Positions 9,867 through 17,673 of a stretch of 64,000 bases of DNA are shown one piece after another. Below the pieces are notes generated by a model. That model had not been told where the DNA came from. It saw only the letters and a program-made list of their open reading frames with translations, and did not search any database. How positions within the stretch are numbered: position 1 is the stretch's first letter; each line of letters opens with the position of its first letter. Both the position numbers and the translations under genes were made by a program. This DNA comes from Candidatus Epilinea brevis (GTDB taxonomy: Bacteria; Chloroflexota; Anaerolineae; Epilineales; Epilineaceae), in the NCBI GenBank assembly GCA_016710785.1, contig JADJUE010000002.1, positions 496,001-560,000 on the forward strand, written 5' to 3'.

Positions 9867-11810
9867 ATGTGCGGCATCTACGGCTTCGCCGGCTTCCAGG
9901 AGACCGGTCTCCTGGACCGGATGGACGACTTGTTGGTACACCGGGGCCCTGACGGCAACGGTAGTTTCGTCGACGAGCGGTTGGCGATGGGCATGCGCCG
10001 CCTGGCGATCATCGACCTGGCGACCGGCGACCAGCCCATGATCAGCCAGAGCGGTGACTGGGTGATCTGTACCAACGGCGAGATCTACAACTACCTGGAA
10101 CTGCGCGAGGATCTGGAGCGGCGGGGGCATGTCTTTCGCACCCGCAGCGACACCGAGGTGCTGGTGGAGGCCTTTGCCGAGTGGGGGATCGACTGCCTGG
10201 CGCGGCTCAACGGCATGTTCGCCTTCGCCGTCTACAACCGCCGGACCGGTGATCTCTGGCTGGCGCGCGACCGCTGCGGCCAGAAGCCGCTCTATTGGTG
10301 GTCCTCGGGCGAGAGCGCCCAGCCGGCCATGGCCTTCGCCTCGGAGGCGAAAGCGCTTCTGGCCAGCCGACGGATTCCCGCGCGCATGGATCTGGCGGCT
10401 CTCGATCCCTACCTGACGCTCCGGTACGTGCCGGAGCCACAGACGATGTTCGAGGGCATCCATACCCTTCCGGCGGCCCATTGGCTGCACCGCGATCCGG
10501 CCGGGGCCATCACGATTCAGCGCTACTGGGACATCCAACTGACGGAGCCCGGGTCCGGTGAACGCCGTTCGGACGCGGACTGGCTGCAGGAGCTGGAGTC
10601 GCTCTTCGAGGACGCCATCCGCCTGACCATGCGCAGCGATGTACCGGTGGCCGCCTATCTGAGCGCCGGGGTGGACTCCAGCCTGATCGTGGCCGCCATG
10701 CGCCGCCTGTCGGAACAGGTGCACACCTTCTCCATCGGCTTCGGCTCGCCGCAGGACGAGACCGCGCAGGCGGCGCGGACGGCAGCGCTCCTGGGCACGA
10801 CCCATCACGAAGTTCGCTGCGCCGCAGAGGACTTCAGCCTGTTGCCGCAGGTGGTCTGGCACATGGACCGTCCTGTCGGCGACGCCCTCATCCTGGCCTT
10901 CTACAAGCTGGCCCAGGCCGCGGGGCGGGACTTCAAGGTGGTCCTGGGGGGCGAAGGCGCGGACGAGATGTTCGCCGGCTACGGCTTCCACAAGGTGATC
11001 CCAGCGGTGGAGCGCTTGCGCCGCCTCCTTCCGGCGGGCAGCCTGGGCGGATTGCTGGCGCCCCTGTTGCGCCATGCGCCTCTGGGTCTCCTCGACCGCT
11101 TCTCGATGTTTCCCGCCGCCCTGGGGCGCCAGGGCCGCGCACGGGTGGCCGACTTTCTGGCCCGCTACGAGAGTCGGGACCTGGCGGCCAACGCCATCGC
11201 CCTGCGCACGCTCTGGAGTCGGGACGCGCGCGCCGGGGTGTACGCGTCGGAGCGGCGTCACCTGGCGGCCGAGACCTGGTTCCCGCCGGTGCGCGATGGT
11301 GGTGGCGCCTTCCTCGACCGCCTCCTCAAGCTGCAGTACGACGATTGGCTGCAGGATTGGGCCATCATCCGCCAGGACAAGAACACCATGGCCCACGGTC
11401 TGGAGATCCGTCTTCCCTTCCTGGATCACCGCCTGATCGAACTGGCCTTTCGCATGCCGCCGCGGCTCAAGGCCGGTCTGACGCGCGACAAGATCATCGA
11501 GCGGCGGCTGGCGGCGCGCCTGCTGCCGGCCGAGGTGGCCCAGCGGCCCAAGATCCCCTTCTACCTGCCCATGGACGTCTACTACCAGCATCCCGTGCTT
11601 CGGGAGATGGTCGCCGACACCCTCAGTCCGCAACGGGTGGCCGAACGCGGGCTCTTCGACCCGCAAGCGGTGCAGGCGCTCGTAGGGCGCATGGCGGCGG
11701 GAGAGTTCCTGCTGCTCAAGCAGGTGATGTCCCTGGTCATCCTGGAGCTCTGGCAGCGAGCCTTCATCGACGACAAGGCGCGCCTTGAACGCCATGCGGC
11801 GCCGGCCTGA
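9867..11810 (+). CDS. asnB: Glutamine-hydrolysing asparagine synthase
   Basis: Uses ATP and glutamine to amidate aspartate, or a related carboxylate in surface-polysaccharide versions. 647 residues. The ATG at 9867 has AGGAGA six bases upstream, and the next codon is the essential Cys2 (MCGIYGFAG), so the N-terminal glutaminase is intact, with HRGPDGNG and NGEIYNY following. The synthetase half carries the pyrophosphatase loop in VPVAAYLSAGVDSSL near residues 265-275 and GGEGADEMFAGY. Its length and organisation also suit the amidotransferase subgroup found in exopolysaccharide loci. Neighbours (CBM9-like protein upstream, peroxiredoxin downstream) do not decide which. Confidence 0.93.
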   Translation: MCGIYGFAGFQETGLLDRMDDLLVHRGPDGNGSFVDERLAMGMRRLAIIDLATGDQPMISQSGDWVICTNGEIYNYLELREDLERRGHVFRTRSDTEVLVEAFAEWGIDCLARLNGMFAFAVYNRRTGDLWLARDRCGQKPLYWWSSGESAQPAMAFASEAKALLASRRIPARMDLAALDPYLTLRYVPEPQTMFEGIHTLPAAHWLHRDPAGAITIQRYWDIQLTEPGSGERRSDADWLQELESLFEDAIRLTMRSDVPVAAYLSAGVDSSLIVAAMRRLSEQVHTFSIGFGSPQDETAQAARTAALLGTTHHEVRCAAEDFSLLPQVVWHMDRPVGDALILAFYKLAQAAGRDFKVVLGGEGADEMFAGYGFHKVIPAVERLRRLLPAGSLGGLLAPLLRHAPLGLLDRFSMFPAALGRQGRARVADFLARYESRDLAANAIALRTLWSRDARAGVYASERRHLAAETWFPPVRDGGGAFLDRLLKLQYDDWLQDWAIIRQDKNTMAHGLEIRLPFLDHRLIELAFRMPPRLKAGLTRDKIIERRLAARLLPAEVAQRPKIPFYLPMDVYYQHPVLREMVADTLSPQRVAERGLFDPQAVQALVGRMAAGEFLLLKQVMSLVILELWQRAFIDDKARLERHAAPA

Positions 11811-11824
11811 GAGCCGGCCTGGGT

Positions 11825-11854
11825 TTGGCAGGCGCTCCGGCCGCTCCGTAGAAT
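11825..11854 (+). promoter_or_regulatory. Promoter of the peroxiredoxin gene
   Basis: TTGGCA (11825-11830), an 18-bp spacer and TAGAAT (11849-11854) precede the peroxiredoxin ATG by about 95 bp. The same TTGGC/TAGAAT pairing occurs before the O-antigen ligase gene at 20119-20147. Confidence 0.5.
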
Positions 11855-11949
11855 CAGCGTCTGATCGGGATTCGCCGCGCCCGACCCATAGCGCCGCAAC
11901 CGAATGGACCCGCGGCCCGCTTCCCGTCCCGGCATGGAGCCCACAGAAG

Positions 11950-12411
11950 ATGTCCGAGCTGAACGTCAACGATCGTGCCCCCGACTTCGAGTTGCAGGGG
12001 CAGGACGGCAAGCCGCACCGACTCAGCGACTACCGCGGTCAGCCGGTGGTGTTGGCCTTCTACCCCATGGACTTCAGCGGGGTCTGCTCCGAGGAGCATG
12101 CCTGCATGGTAGAGGTGTTGGGCCGCTTGGAGAAGCTGGAAGCGCAGGTGCTGGGCATCTCCGTGGACCATCGGCACGCGCATGCGGCTTTCGCGCGACA
12201 GCTGGGCATCACCTATCCGCTGTTGGCTGACTTCCACCCCAAGGGCGCCGTGGGCCGCGATTACGGCGTATACCTGGAGGACAAGGGCTTTCACCAGCGC
12301 TGGATCTTCGTGATCGATCCGGAAGGTCGCGTGAGCTTCGTGCAGCAGAACGCGGTCGGCGAGGTGCCTGATCTGGAGCCGATCGTCGCCGCGGTCAAGG
12401 CCGCGGTGTGA
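11950..12411 (+). CDS. Peroxiredoxin, AhpC/TSA-BCP type
   Basis: A 153-residue thiol peroxidase that reduces hydrogen peroxide and organic hydroperoxides in the cytoplasm. The thioredoxin-like fold begins with APDFELQGQDGKPHRLSDYRG. The active-site loop reads FYPMDFSGVCSEEHACM, with the peroxidatic Cys at residue 46 and a second Cys at 52, the spacing of atypical two-Cys BCP enzymes. The loop has Ser where most family members have Thr directly after the Cys. It uses the ATG at 11950; GGAG lies about ten bases upstream. It is followed by superoxide dismutase 81 bp downstream on the same strand, so the two may form a small oxidative-defence unit in which SOD makes the peroxide that this enzyme removes. 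Confidence 0.93.
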   Translation: MSELNVNDRAPDFELQGQDGKPHRLSDYRGQPVVLAFYPMDFSGVCSEEHACMVEVLGRLEKLEAQVLGISVDHRHAHAAFARQLGITYPLLADFHPKGAVGRDYGVYLEDKGFHQRWIFVIDPEGRVSFVQQNAVGEVPDLEPIVAAVKAAV

Positions 12412-12492
12412 ATCCTGACCGCTGCCTGCCATTCGCCGTCAATCATCTGTCTCCGTCACCCATCACCCTCAGCCAGCTAAAGGAGCTCGACC

Positions 12493-13098
12493 ATGTTCAG
12501 CCTGCCTGATCTGCCCTACGCCCATGATGCCCTGGAGCCGCACATCGATGCGCGGACCATGGAGATCCACCACGGCAAGCACCACCAGGCCTACGTCAAC
12601 AACCTCAACGCCGCGCTCGAGGGAACGGCCCTGGCCGGCATCGCGATCGAGGATCTGATGACCCGCCTGGAGGATGTGCCGCAGGACAAGGCTGCCGCCG
12701 TACGCAACAACGGCGGCGGTCATTACAACCATTCGCTCTTCTGGACCCTGATGGGGCCCGACTGCGGCGGCGCGCCCACCGGCGCCCTGGGCACGGCCAT
12801 CGATGCCGCCTTCGGCAGCTTCGACGCCTTCAAGGCCGCCTTCCACAAGGCCGGCATGACACGCTTCGGCAGCGGCTGGTCCTGGCTGAGCGTCAACAGC
12901 GAGGGCGAGCTGGCGGTGGAGAGCACGCCCAACCAGGACAACCCGCTCATGCACGGGCACACGCCGCTGCTGGGCTGCGATGTCTGGGAGCATGCCTACT
13001 ACCTGCATTACCAGAACCGTCGCAACGAATACCTGGACGCCTTCTGGAACGTGGTGAACTGGTCAACGGTGGCGGAGCGCTACGCCGCGACGCGCTGA
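12493..13098 (+). CDS. sodA: Superoxide dismutase, Mn-type of the Fe/Mn family
   Basis: Dismutes superoxide to oxygen and hydrogen peroxide. 201 residues, a typical cytoplasmic length with no signal peptide. The metal ligands are in place: His26 in EIHHGKHHQAYV, the His of HYNHSLFW, and Asp and His in CDVWEHAYYLHY. GGGHYNHS and STPNQDNPL (Gln-His environment) favour manganese over iron. It has a strong ribosome-binding site (AAAGGAGCT) eight bases before ATG. It lies directly downstream of the peroxiredoxin gene and converges on a propeller/vWA gene, with a shared hairpin at 13122-13175. Confidence 0.97.
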   Translation: MFSLPDLPYAHDALEPHIDARTMEIHHGKHHQAYVNNLNAALEGTALAGIAIEDLMTRLEDVPQDKAAAVRNNGGGHYNHSLFWTLMGPDCGGAPTGALGTAIDAAFGSFDAFKAAFHKAGMTRFGSGWSWLSVNSEGELAVESTPNQDNPLMHGHTPLLGCDVWEHAYYLHYQNRRNEYLDAFWNVVNWSTVAERYAATR

Positions 13099-13121
13099 CA
13101 GGGGAATAGGGGAATCCATTG

Positions 13122-13175
13122 CTGGCGGCGACCCAGGGGTCCGACCAACCCATCAGGCCGCTGGGTCGCCGCTAG
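13122..13175. terminator. Hairpin between convergent sodA and propeller/vWA genes
   Basis: The arms GCGGCGACCCAG (13125-13136) and CTGGGTCGCCGC (13161-13172) pair perfectly and can extend to about 15 bp with one wobble. The 24-nt loop is long and there is no T-run. It includes the stop codon of the minus-strand gene. A bidirectional terminator role is inferred from position. Confidence 0.4.
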
Positions 13176-16100
13176 TGGTCCGTCCTTGGCAGCAGCGCTT
13201 CTCCTGCACCACGGACGCGCAAGAGGGGCCGAGGGAAGGGGAAGCCGCCGGCGATCCCCAGCCCATCGGTATAGGCGGCTGTGGCGGCCAGGTTGTCCAC
13301 GGGAACCCGGCTGCCGATGCGATCGGCGCGAAGCCGGTAGCGCAATTGGATGTCGCGATCTTGAAGCTGGGCCTTGAGGCTCCAGCGCAGGCCTCCGGTG
13401 GCCGGATCGACGGTCGCCGCGGGCAGGATGCTGCCGTCGATCAGCGTCATGCCGGGGGCGACGCTGTCGACCACCTCCAACGCCGCTGCCAGGTCGCCGA
13501 GGAAGGGCTTGGCCGCAGTCAGCCAGTCCGCCAGGGTTGCGGCGCTCTCGGGGCCTTCGACCGCCAACGTCGCATCCTTCCCGAAGTCGGCGTCCAGCCC
13601 CTGCAACTCGGCGGCGCTGACGAAACGGCCGGGATGAAGCCAGACGCGGACAGCCACCTTCTTGGCGCCCAGCGACGCGACGGCCGGCGCCACGTCATCG
13701 GCCGAGGCAGGCGCCGCCCCGTCCGTAAGGACCAGCACCGCCTGTCGTCGGCCAGGCTGGCTGCCGCGGGCCAAGGCGCTTTCGGCCAGCGCCAGCCCGA
13801 GAGCCAGGCGGCGATCGCCTGCCGGCGTCAGCTCGGCCAGCAGCCGGCCGAGCTCCGGCGTCTGGGGCTGGAGATGCTGGAGGATGCTGCCATCGGTGCC
13901 CGCGGCCACCAAGGCCACGCGGACATCATGCGCGGTCAGCCGGGGGAGCAGGTCGAAGAGCGCCGCGCGGGCGCGGTCCAGGCCGTAATCGTTGGCCATG
14001 CTCTTGGCGACATCCACCACCACGACCAGGTCCAGCGGCTGGCGGGCCGCCGGGCAGCGACCCTCGGCGCTGAGGGTGACCGTGACCGTTTCGCCGGCTC
14101 GCACCGTCGAGGGCTGGAGCTGCTTGCTACCGGCCAGGACGCAACCATCCGACCAGGAGCCGGGAGGCGCCATGGTCAGCCCGGCGGTGCGGGTCGGCTG
14201 GAACACCCACACGCCGGCGGCCTTGATCAGCAGCGAGCCGCTGGCGTCGATGCCCCCTGACGGCGCTCCATAGGGCGCGTTCTCCGTCCAGGTCACCAGC
14301 ACCCTGCCCTGCCCGTCGACCGCCAGGTCGCGCGTCTGGGCGCGGTCGTCGGGAACGCGCCAGAGGGACTCGGGACCGGTGATGCCTTCCGGGAGGTCTT
14401 CGACCTCGTCGGGCATGGCGCCGTAGCGGGCCAGCCAGCCATCCGCGGTCAAGACGACCAGTTCGCCCGAAGGACCGTAGGCCAACGCCGCGACCGGTCC
14501 GGGGGTTTCCAGGCGATGGGGCGGTGCGCCGGCCACGTCGCCCAGATCCAGCAGCCGTACCTCCCGGCCCTGCGCCAGGGCGACGCGCCGGCCGAAGAGC
14601 GCGAGGTCGGTTGCCATCGTATCGGACAGGGCCAGGGGCTGCCCGATGCGCGTCAGGTTGCGATCGACGAGGATGACCGCGCCGGAGCCCTGGTCCAAGA
14701 TGGCTGCCCGTCCGCCCTGGGCGCTGATGGCCGTCAGCTGCGGGCTGGCCAAGGGGTCATCCAGGAGGCTGAGGGCGAAGACGCGCTCCGGCTCCACGCC
14801 CGTGCCATGGCGCAAGCGCAGGGCCTGGGCGTCGATGGTCCACAGGTCTGCGCCATCCATGGCGATGTCCTTCACGCCCCAGGGCTGGTTCCAGACGCCG
14901 CAGGCTCCAGTCTGCCCGATCAGCCGATCGCCCTGGTAGGTCAGGATGGTCTGGGCGTCCGTGGTATAGCGCTGCTGCAGGTAGGGCGCGCCCAGGCTGC
15001 CGGCCATGTCCGGCGGGGCCGGCTCGTAGCGCGCCTGCAGGATGGCCGTCCGCTCACCGGAGGCGGCGATGCGCCAGGGGTGGATGGGGCCGCGTAGCTG
15101 GGGCGCATCCAGCTCGCCGCTCAGGCGCGCCCGCGAGCCGGCGCCCTCGCTATCCGCGGCGTCCAGCTCGACGAGACCCTGGAAGGAGCAATGGCTCAGG
15201 CTGGCCACCACGCGGCCGTCGGGACGCAGATCGACGCTGAACATCTCCGGACGGCCCAAGGACGTGAGCGCATAGGGGTTCTTCTGGATGGTGGGGCCGC
15301 TGAAGAGCAGTCGCGGCTCGCCGGGTGCCACCTGGAACAGCTCGTTGTTGCGGCTGACGTAGACCGTGCCGCCGGCGCCTACGGCAACGTCCGAGGCGCC
15401 GGAGAAACGGATGGTGCGCCGGTAGGCGTGGTCCGGCCCGAACACCGCCACCCCGTCCACCTTGCCCGGCGTCGGGGTCTGACCGGTATGCGGGAACTGG
15501 TCGACCACGTAGAGGCTGCCGTCGGGGGCCAGGTCCAAGGTGAGGGGGATGGTGAACTGCGGCGGGGTGAGGGTCTCCAGTTTCTCTCCGCTGGCGCTGA
15601 ACACGTCGATGCCGTAGCTGATGTCGCCGCGGCTGGCGACGTTGCCGTCGGTGCGCACCAGGTAGAGCCGTCCGTCTGCCCTCGCCGCCACATCGACATA
15701 GCGCTCCGGGCTCACCGTGCCCAGGTCGATGGCGCCCACGCGGCGGCCGCTACCGTCGAGATGGTCCAGCTGCCACCGGACGACCCTCGGCGTGCCGGCG
15801 GTGCCCCCGGTCTCAGCCCGGCTGAGGACGTGCAGGCGACCGTCGGCGCCGGCGTCCAGGCGCTGCCAACGCCAGGGGCTGGCCGCATCGGACTTGTGAT
15901 CGGGGTTGGCCCAGAGGTCCAGCGGATGACCCTCGGCGTCCAGCTCGTGCAGGGCGTTGAGGCGACGGTCCAGGATGATGAGGCGCCCGTCAGGCAGCGT
16001 GGTGATGTCTCCGGTCTCCGCGAAATGACCCGGCCGGGCCTGCCATTGTTGTTCGTTCCAACTCGCGCTCAGCTGATAGCTGAAGACCGACAGCGCCAGG

Positions 16101-16261
16101 GGCGGCGGCGGGTCCTGGCCCCGCGCGGGGGCCGGCGGCGCGGACGCGAGCAGCGCGCCGGCCGCTGCCAGCGAGAGCGTGGCGACCAGGGCCGGCCGCA
16201 TGAAGCGCCTGCGTCGGTGCGATCGGGATGTGGCTCGATGCGCGGGGGAACGGGTAGTCAT
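13172..16261 (-). CDS. Secreted beta-propeller protein with degenerate von Willebrand A domain
   Basis: About 1,029 residues from the ATG at 16261, which has GAGG nine bases upstream; an in-frame ATG at 16324 adds 21 residues. After an Arg-rich N-region, FMRPALVATLSLAAAGALL is a signal/anchor segment. Residues from about 90 to 640 contain many NHL-like blades (ITTLPDGRLIILD, VYVSRNNELFQV, GDLRPDGRV-type phrases), probably two propellers. A von Willebrand A fold starts near residue 745 (LDLVVVVDVAKSMAND). Its metal site reads DVAKS, so the first Ser of the canonical DxSxS is replaced by Ala and metal-dependent binding may be weakened. A conserved-repeat-like beta domain closes the protein. It is likely extracellular; its ligand is unknown. 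It is divergent from queF. Confidence 0.8.
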   Translation of the reverse strand: MTTRSPAHRATSRSHRRRRFMRPALVATLSLAAAGALLASAPPAPARGQDPPPPLALSVFSYQLSASWNEQQWQARPGHFAETGDITTLPDGRLIILDRRLNALHELDAEGHPLDLWANPDHKSDAASPWRWQRLDAGADGRLHVLSRAETGGTAGTPRVVRWQLDHLDGSGRRVGAIDLGTVSPERYVDVAARADGRLYLVRTDGNVASRGDISYGIDVFSASGEKLETLTPPQFTIPLTLDLAPDGSLYVVDQFPHTGQTPTPGKVDGVAVFGPDHAYRRTIRFSGASDVAVGAGGTVYVSRNNELFQVAPGEPRLLFSGPTIQKNPYALTSLGRPEMFSVDLRPDGRVVASLSHCSFQGLVELDAADSEGAGSRARLSGELDAPQLRGPIHPWRIAASGERTAILQARYEPAPPDMAGSLGAPYLQQRYTTDAQTILTYQGDRLIGQTGACGVWNQPWGVKDIAMDGADLWTIDAQALRLRHGTGVEPERVFALSLLDDPLASPQLTAISAQGGRAAILDQGSGAVILVDRNLTRIGQPLALSDTMATDLALFGRRVALAQGREVRLLDLGDVAGAPPHRLETPGPVAALAYGPSGELVVLTADGWLARYGAMPDEVEDLPEGITGPESLWRVPDDRAQTRDLAVDGQGRVLVTWTENAPYGAPSGGIDASGSLLIKAAGVWVFQPTRTAGLTMAPPGSWSDGCVLAGSKQLQPSTVRAGETVTVTLSAEGRCPAARQPLDLVVVVDVAKSMANDYGLDRARAALFDLLPRLTAHDVRVALVAAGTDGSILQHLQPQTPELGRLLAELTPAGDRRLALGLALAESALARGSQPGRRQAVLVLTDGAAPASADDVAPAVASLGAKKVAVRVWLHPGRFVSAAELQGLDADFGKDATLAVEGPESAATLADWLTAAKPFLGDLAAALEVVDSVAPGMTLIDGSILPAATVDPATGGLRWSLKAQLQDRDIQLRYRLRADRIGSRVPVDNLAATAAYTDGLGIAGGFPFPRPLLRVRGAGEALLPRTDH

Positions 16262-16406
16262 GCGCGGGATCCTCGGTCGGCGGCGTGGACGGGGTCGCTG
16301 GAAGCTGGGGTTGTTGGAAGCCATGGGATGGCGTCGGTCGGACCGGTCGTTTCGATCGGTGAGCGATCATGCGCCCGGTGACGGGGGATGGCAAGTGCGG
16401 CGGCGC

Positions 16407-16412
16407 TATAAT
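16407..16412 (+). promoter_or_regulatory. -10 box upstream of queF
   Basis: A perfect TATAAT at 16407-16412, 127 bp before the queF ATG. I see no convincing -35 box at 16-18 bp, so either an activator or another element helps. The long 5' leader after it includes the hairpin at 16445-16462. Confidence 0.45.
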
Positions 16413-16444
16413 CCCCCCCTTCGCCGGTGGCAGACCACCCGGCG

Positions 16445-16462
16445 CACGGCCCGAGGGCCGTG
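16445..16462 (+). promoter_or_regulatory. Structured leader hairpin upstream of queF
   Basis: CACGGCC and GGCCGTG pair perfectly around a CGAG loop within the roughly 120-nt leader between the TATAAT and queF. Queuosine genes are often controlled by preQ1 riboswitches, but I could not match this leader to the known preQ1 consensus; its function is open. Confidence 0.3.
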
Positions 16463-16538
16463 ACCCAAAACTGCGGCGGAAGCCGGTATCGCCCCGGATG
16501 GCTGATCGGCCCCGCTACAACCCCATAGAGGAGATGGT

Positions 16539-16967
16539 ATGGCCACGCAGCAGTCGGATCTGGCAGCCCTGACCCAGCTGGGTCGCGAGGCCGGGCCGAA
16601 CAAGAAGCTGGAGGCTTTTCCCAACCACAGGCCGGACCGCTACTACAGCGTGGCCCTGGCGTGCAGCGAGTTCACCTGTCTTTGTCCCCTGACCGGCCAG
16701 CCCGACTTCGCCACCATCGAGGTGTTGTATGTGCCCGACAAGCTGGTGGTGGAATCCAAGTCTCTCAAGTTGTACCTATGGTCATTTCGAGATGAAGGCA
16801 GCTTTCACGAGCACGTGGTCAACCAGATGGTGGATGACCTGACGGCGGCGATCGATCCCCATTGGCTGCAGGTGACCGGCCGTTTTCATGTGCGCGGCGG
16901 TATCGGCATCACCGTGAAGGCCGAGCAGGTAAAGACGCCGGCGGCCAAGGCCGCCTTGTGGGGCTGA
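16539..16967 (+). CDS. queF: NADPH-dependent preQ0 reductase
   Basis: Reduces the nitrile of 7-cyano-7-deazaguanine (preQ0) to the amine preQ1 in queuosine synthesis. At 142 residues it is the short, single-domain Bacillus-type enzyme. The diagnostic block EFTCLCPLTGQPDFATIE supplies the catalytic Cys (residue 49) and the Asp (residue 56) that form and process the thioimide. ESKSLKLYLWSFRDEGSFHEH is the NADPH/substrate-binding motif. A GAGGAG ribosome-binding site precedes the ATG. The queuosine-precursor transporter starts four bases after its stop, and the ABC exporter and B2-like genes continue in the same direction, so it heads a probable four-gene operon. Genes for preQ0 synthesis (queC, D, E) are not in the window. 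Confidence 0.96.
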   Translation: MATQQSDLAALTQLGREAGPNKKLEAFPNHRPDRYYSVALACSEFTCLCPLTGQPDFATIEVLYVPDKLVVESKSLKLYLWSFRDEGSFHEHVVNQMVDDLTAAIDPHWLQVTGRFHVRGGIGITVKAEQVKTPAAKAALWG

Positions 16968-16971
16968 TCCG

Positions 16972-17667
16972 GTGAACCCGACCCCGCGCTTCTACCCCGT
17001 CGTCCTGGCCGTCTTCGTGACCGCGCTCGTGGTCTCCAACTTCATCGCCGTCAAGCTGGTGATCCTGGCCGGCTTGTCCCTGGACGCGGCGGTGATCATC
17101 TTCCCCCTGTCCTACATCATCGGCGACGTGCTGACCGAGGTCTACGGCTTCGCCCGCGCCCGGCAGGCCATCTGGACCGGCTTCTTCTGCAACCTCCTGG
17201 CGGTGCTCGCTGTTGCCGTCGCCCTGCGCCTCCCGGCCGCCCCCTTCTGGGTGTTGAGCGGCTTCCCCTCGCCGCAGGCGGCGCAGGGGGCCTACACTGC
17301 AGTCCTGGGATGGGCGCCGCGGATCCTGGTGGCCTCCTTCGCGGCCTACGTGGTGGGCGAGTTCCTCAACGCCATGATTCTGTCGCGCCTGAAGGTGCGG
17401 ACAGCGGGTCGCCATCTCTGGCTGCGAACCATCGGATCGACCCTCGTCGGCCAAGGCGCGGATTCGGCTGTCTTCATCACCCTGGCTTTCGCCGGCGTCT
17501 TCCGCGGCGCGGACCTGGCGACCGCCATCCTCTCCCAATGGGCCTTCAAGGTGGCTTACGAGGTGCTGGCCACGCCGCTTACCTATTGGGTGGTGAACAC
17601 CCTGAAGCGGGCGGAGGGGATGGACGTGTACGACCGCGAGATCCGCTTCAACCCGCTCGGAGGCTGA
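16972..17667 (+). CDS. yhhQ: Queuosine precursor transporter (VUT/QPTR family)
   Basis: A 231-residue integral membrane protein with about six hydrophobic segments, for example YPVVLAVFVTALVVSNFIAVK and AAVIIFPLSYIIGDVLTEVYGF. The phrase FPLSYIIGDVLTEVYGFARAR is typical of the YhhQ family, which takes up preQ0/preQ1 or related deazapurines. It starts with GTG four bases after queF stops, consistent with translational coupling. Pairing a precursor importer with QueF suggests salvage of preQ0 from outside rather than complete synthesis, since no other pathway genes are seen here. The C-terminal tail is hydrophilic and presumably cytoplasmic. The ABC exporter gene begins six bases after its stop. 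Confidence 0.93.
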   Translation: MNPTPRFYPVVLAVFVTALVVSNFIAVKLVILAGLSLDAAVIIFPLSYIIGDVLTEVYGFARARQAIWTGFFCNLLAVLAVAVALRLPAAPFWVLSGFPSPQAAQGAYTAVLGWAPRILVASFAAYVVGEFLNAMILSRLKVRTAGRHLWLRTIGSTLVGQGADSAVFITLAFAGVFRGADLATAILSQWAFKVAYEVLATPLTYWVVNTLKRAEGMDVYDREIRFNPLGG

Positions 17668-17673
17668 GCTGGC

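Noticed and set aside
9867..11810. Asparagine synthase as the missing lasso cyclase of the B2/ABC locus
   Set aside because: It lies 6 kb away with six other genes between, keeps an intact glutaminase Cys2, and looks like ordinary AsnB.
16325..16538. Cobalamin or TPP riboswitch before queF
   Set aside because: The diagnostic boxes (GCCACTG-type; CTGAGA...ACCTGA) are absent.
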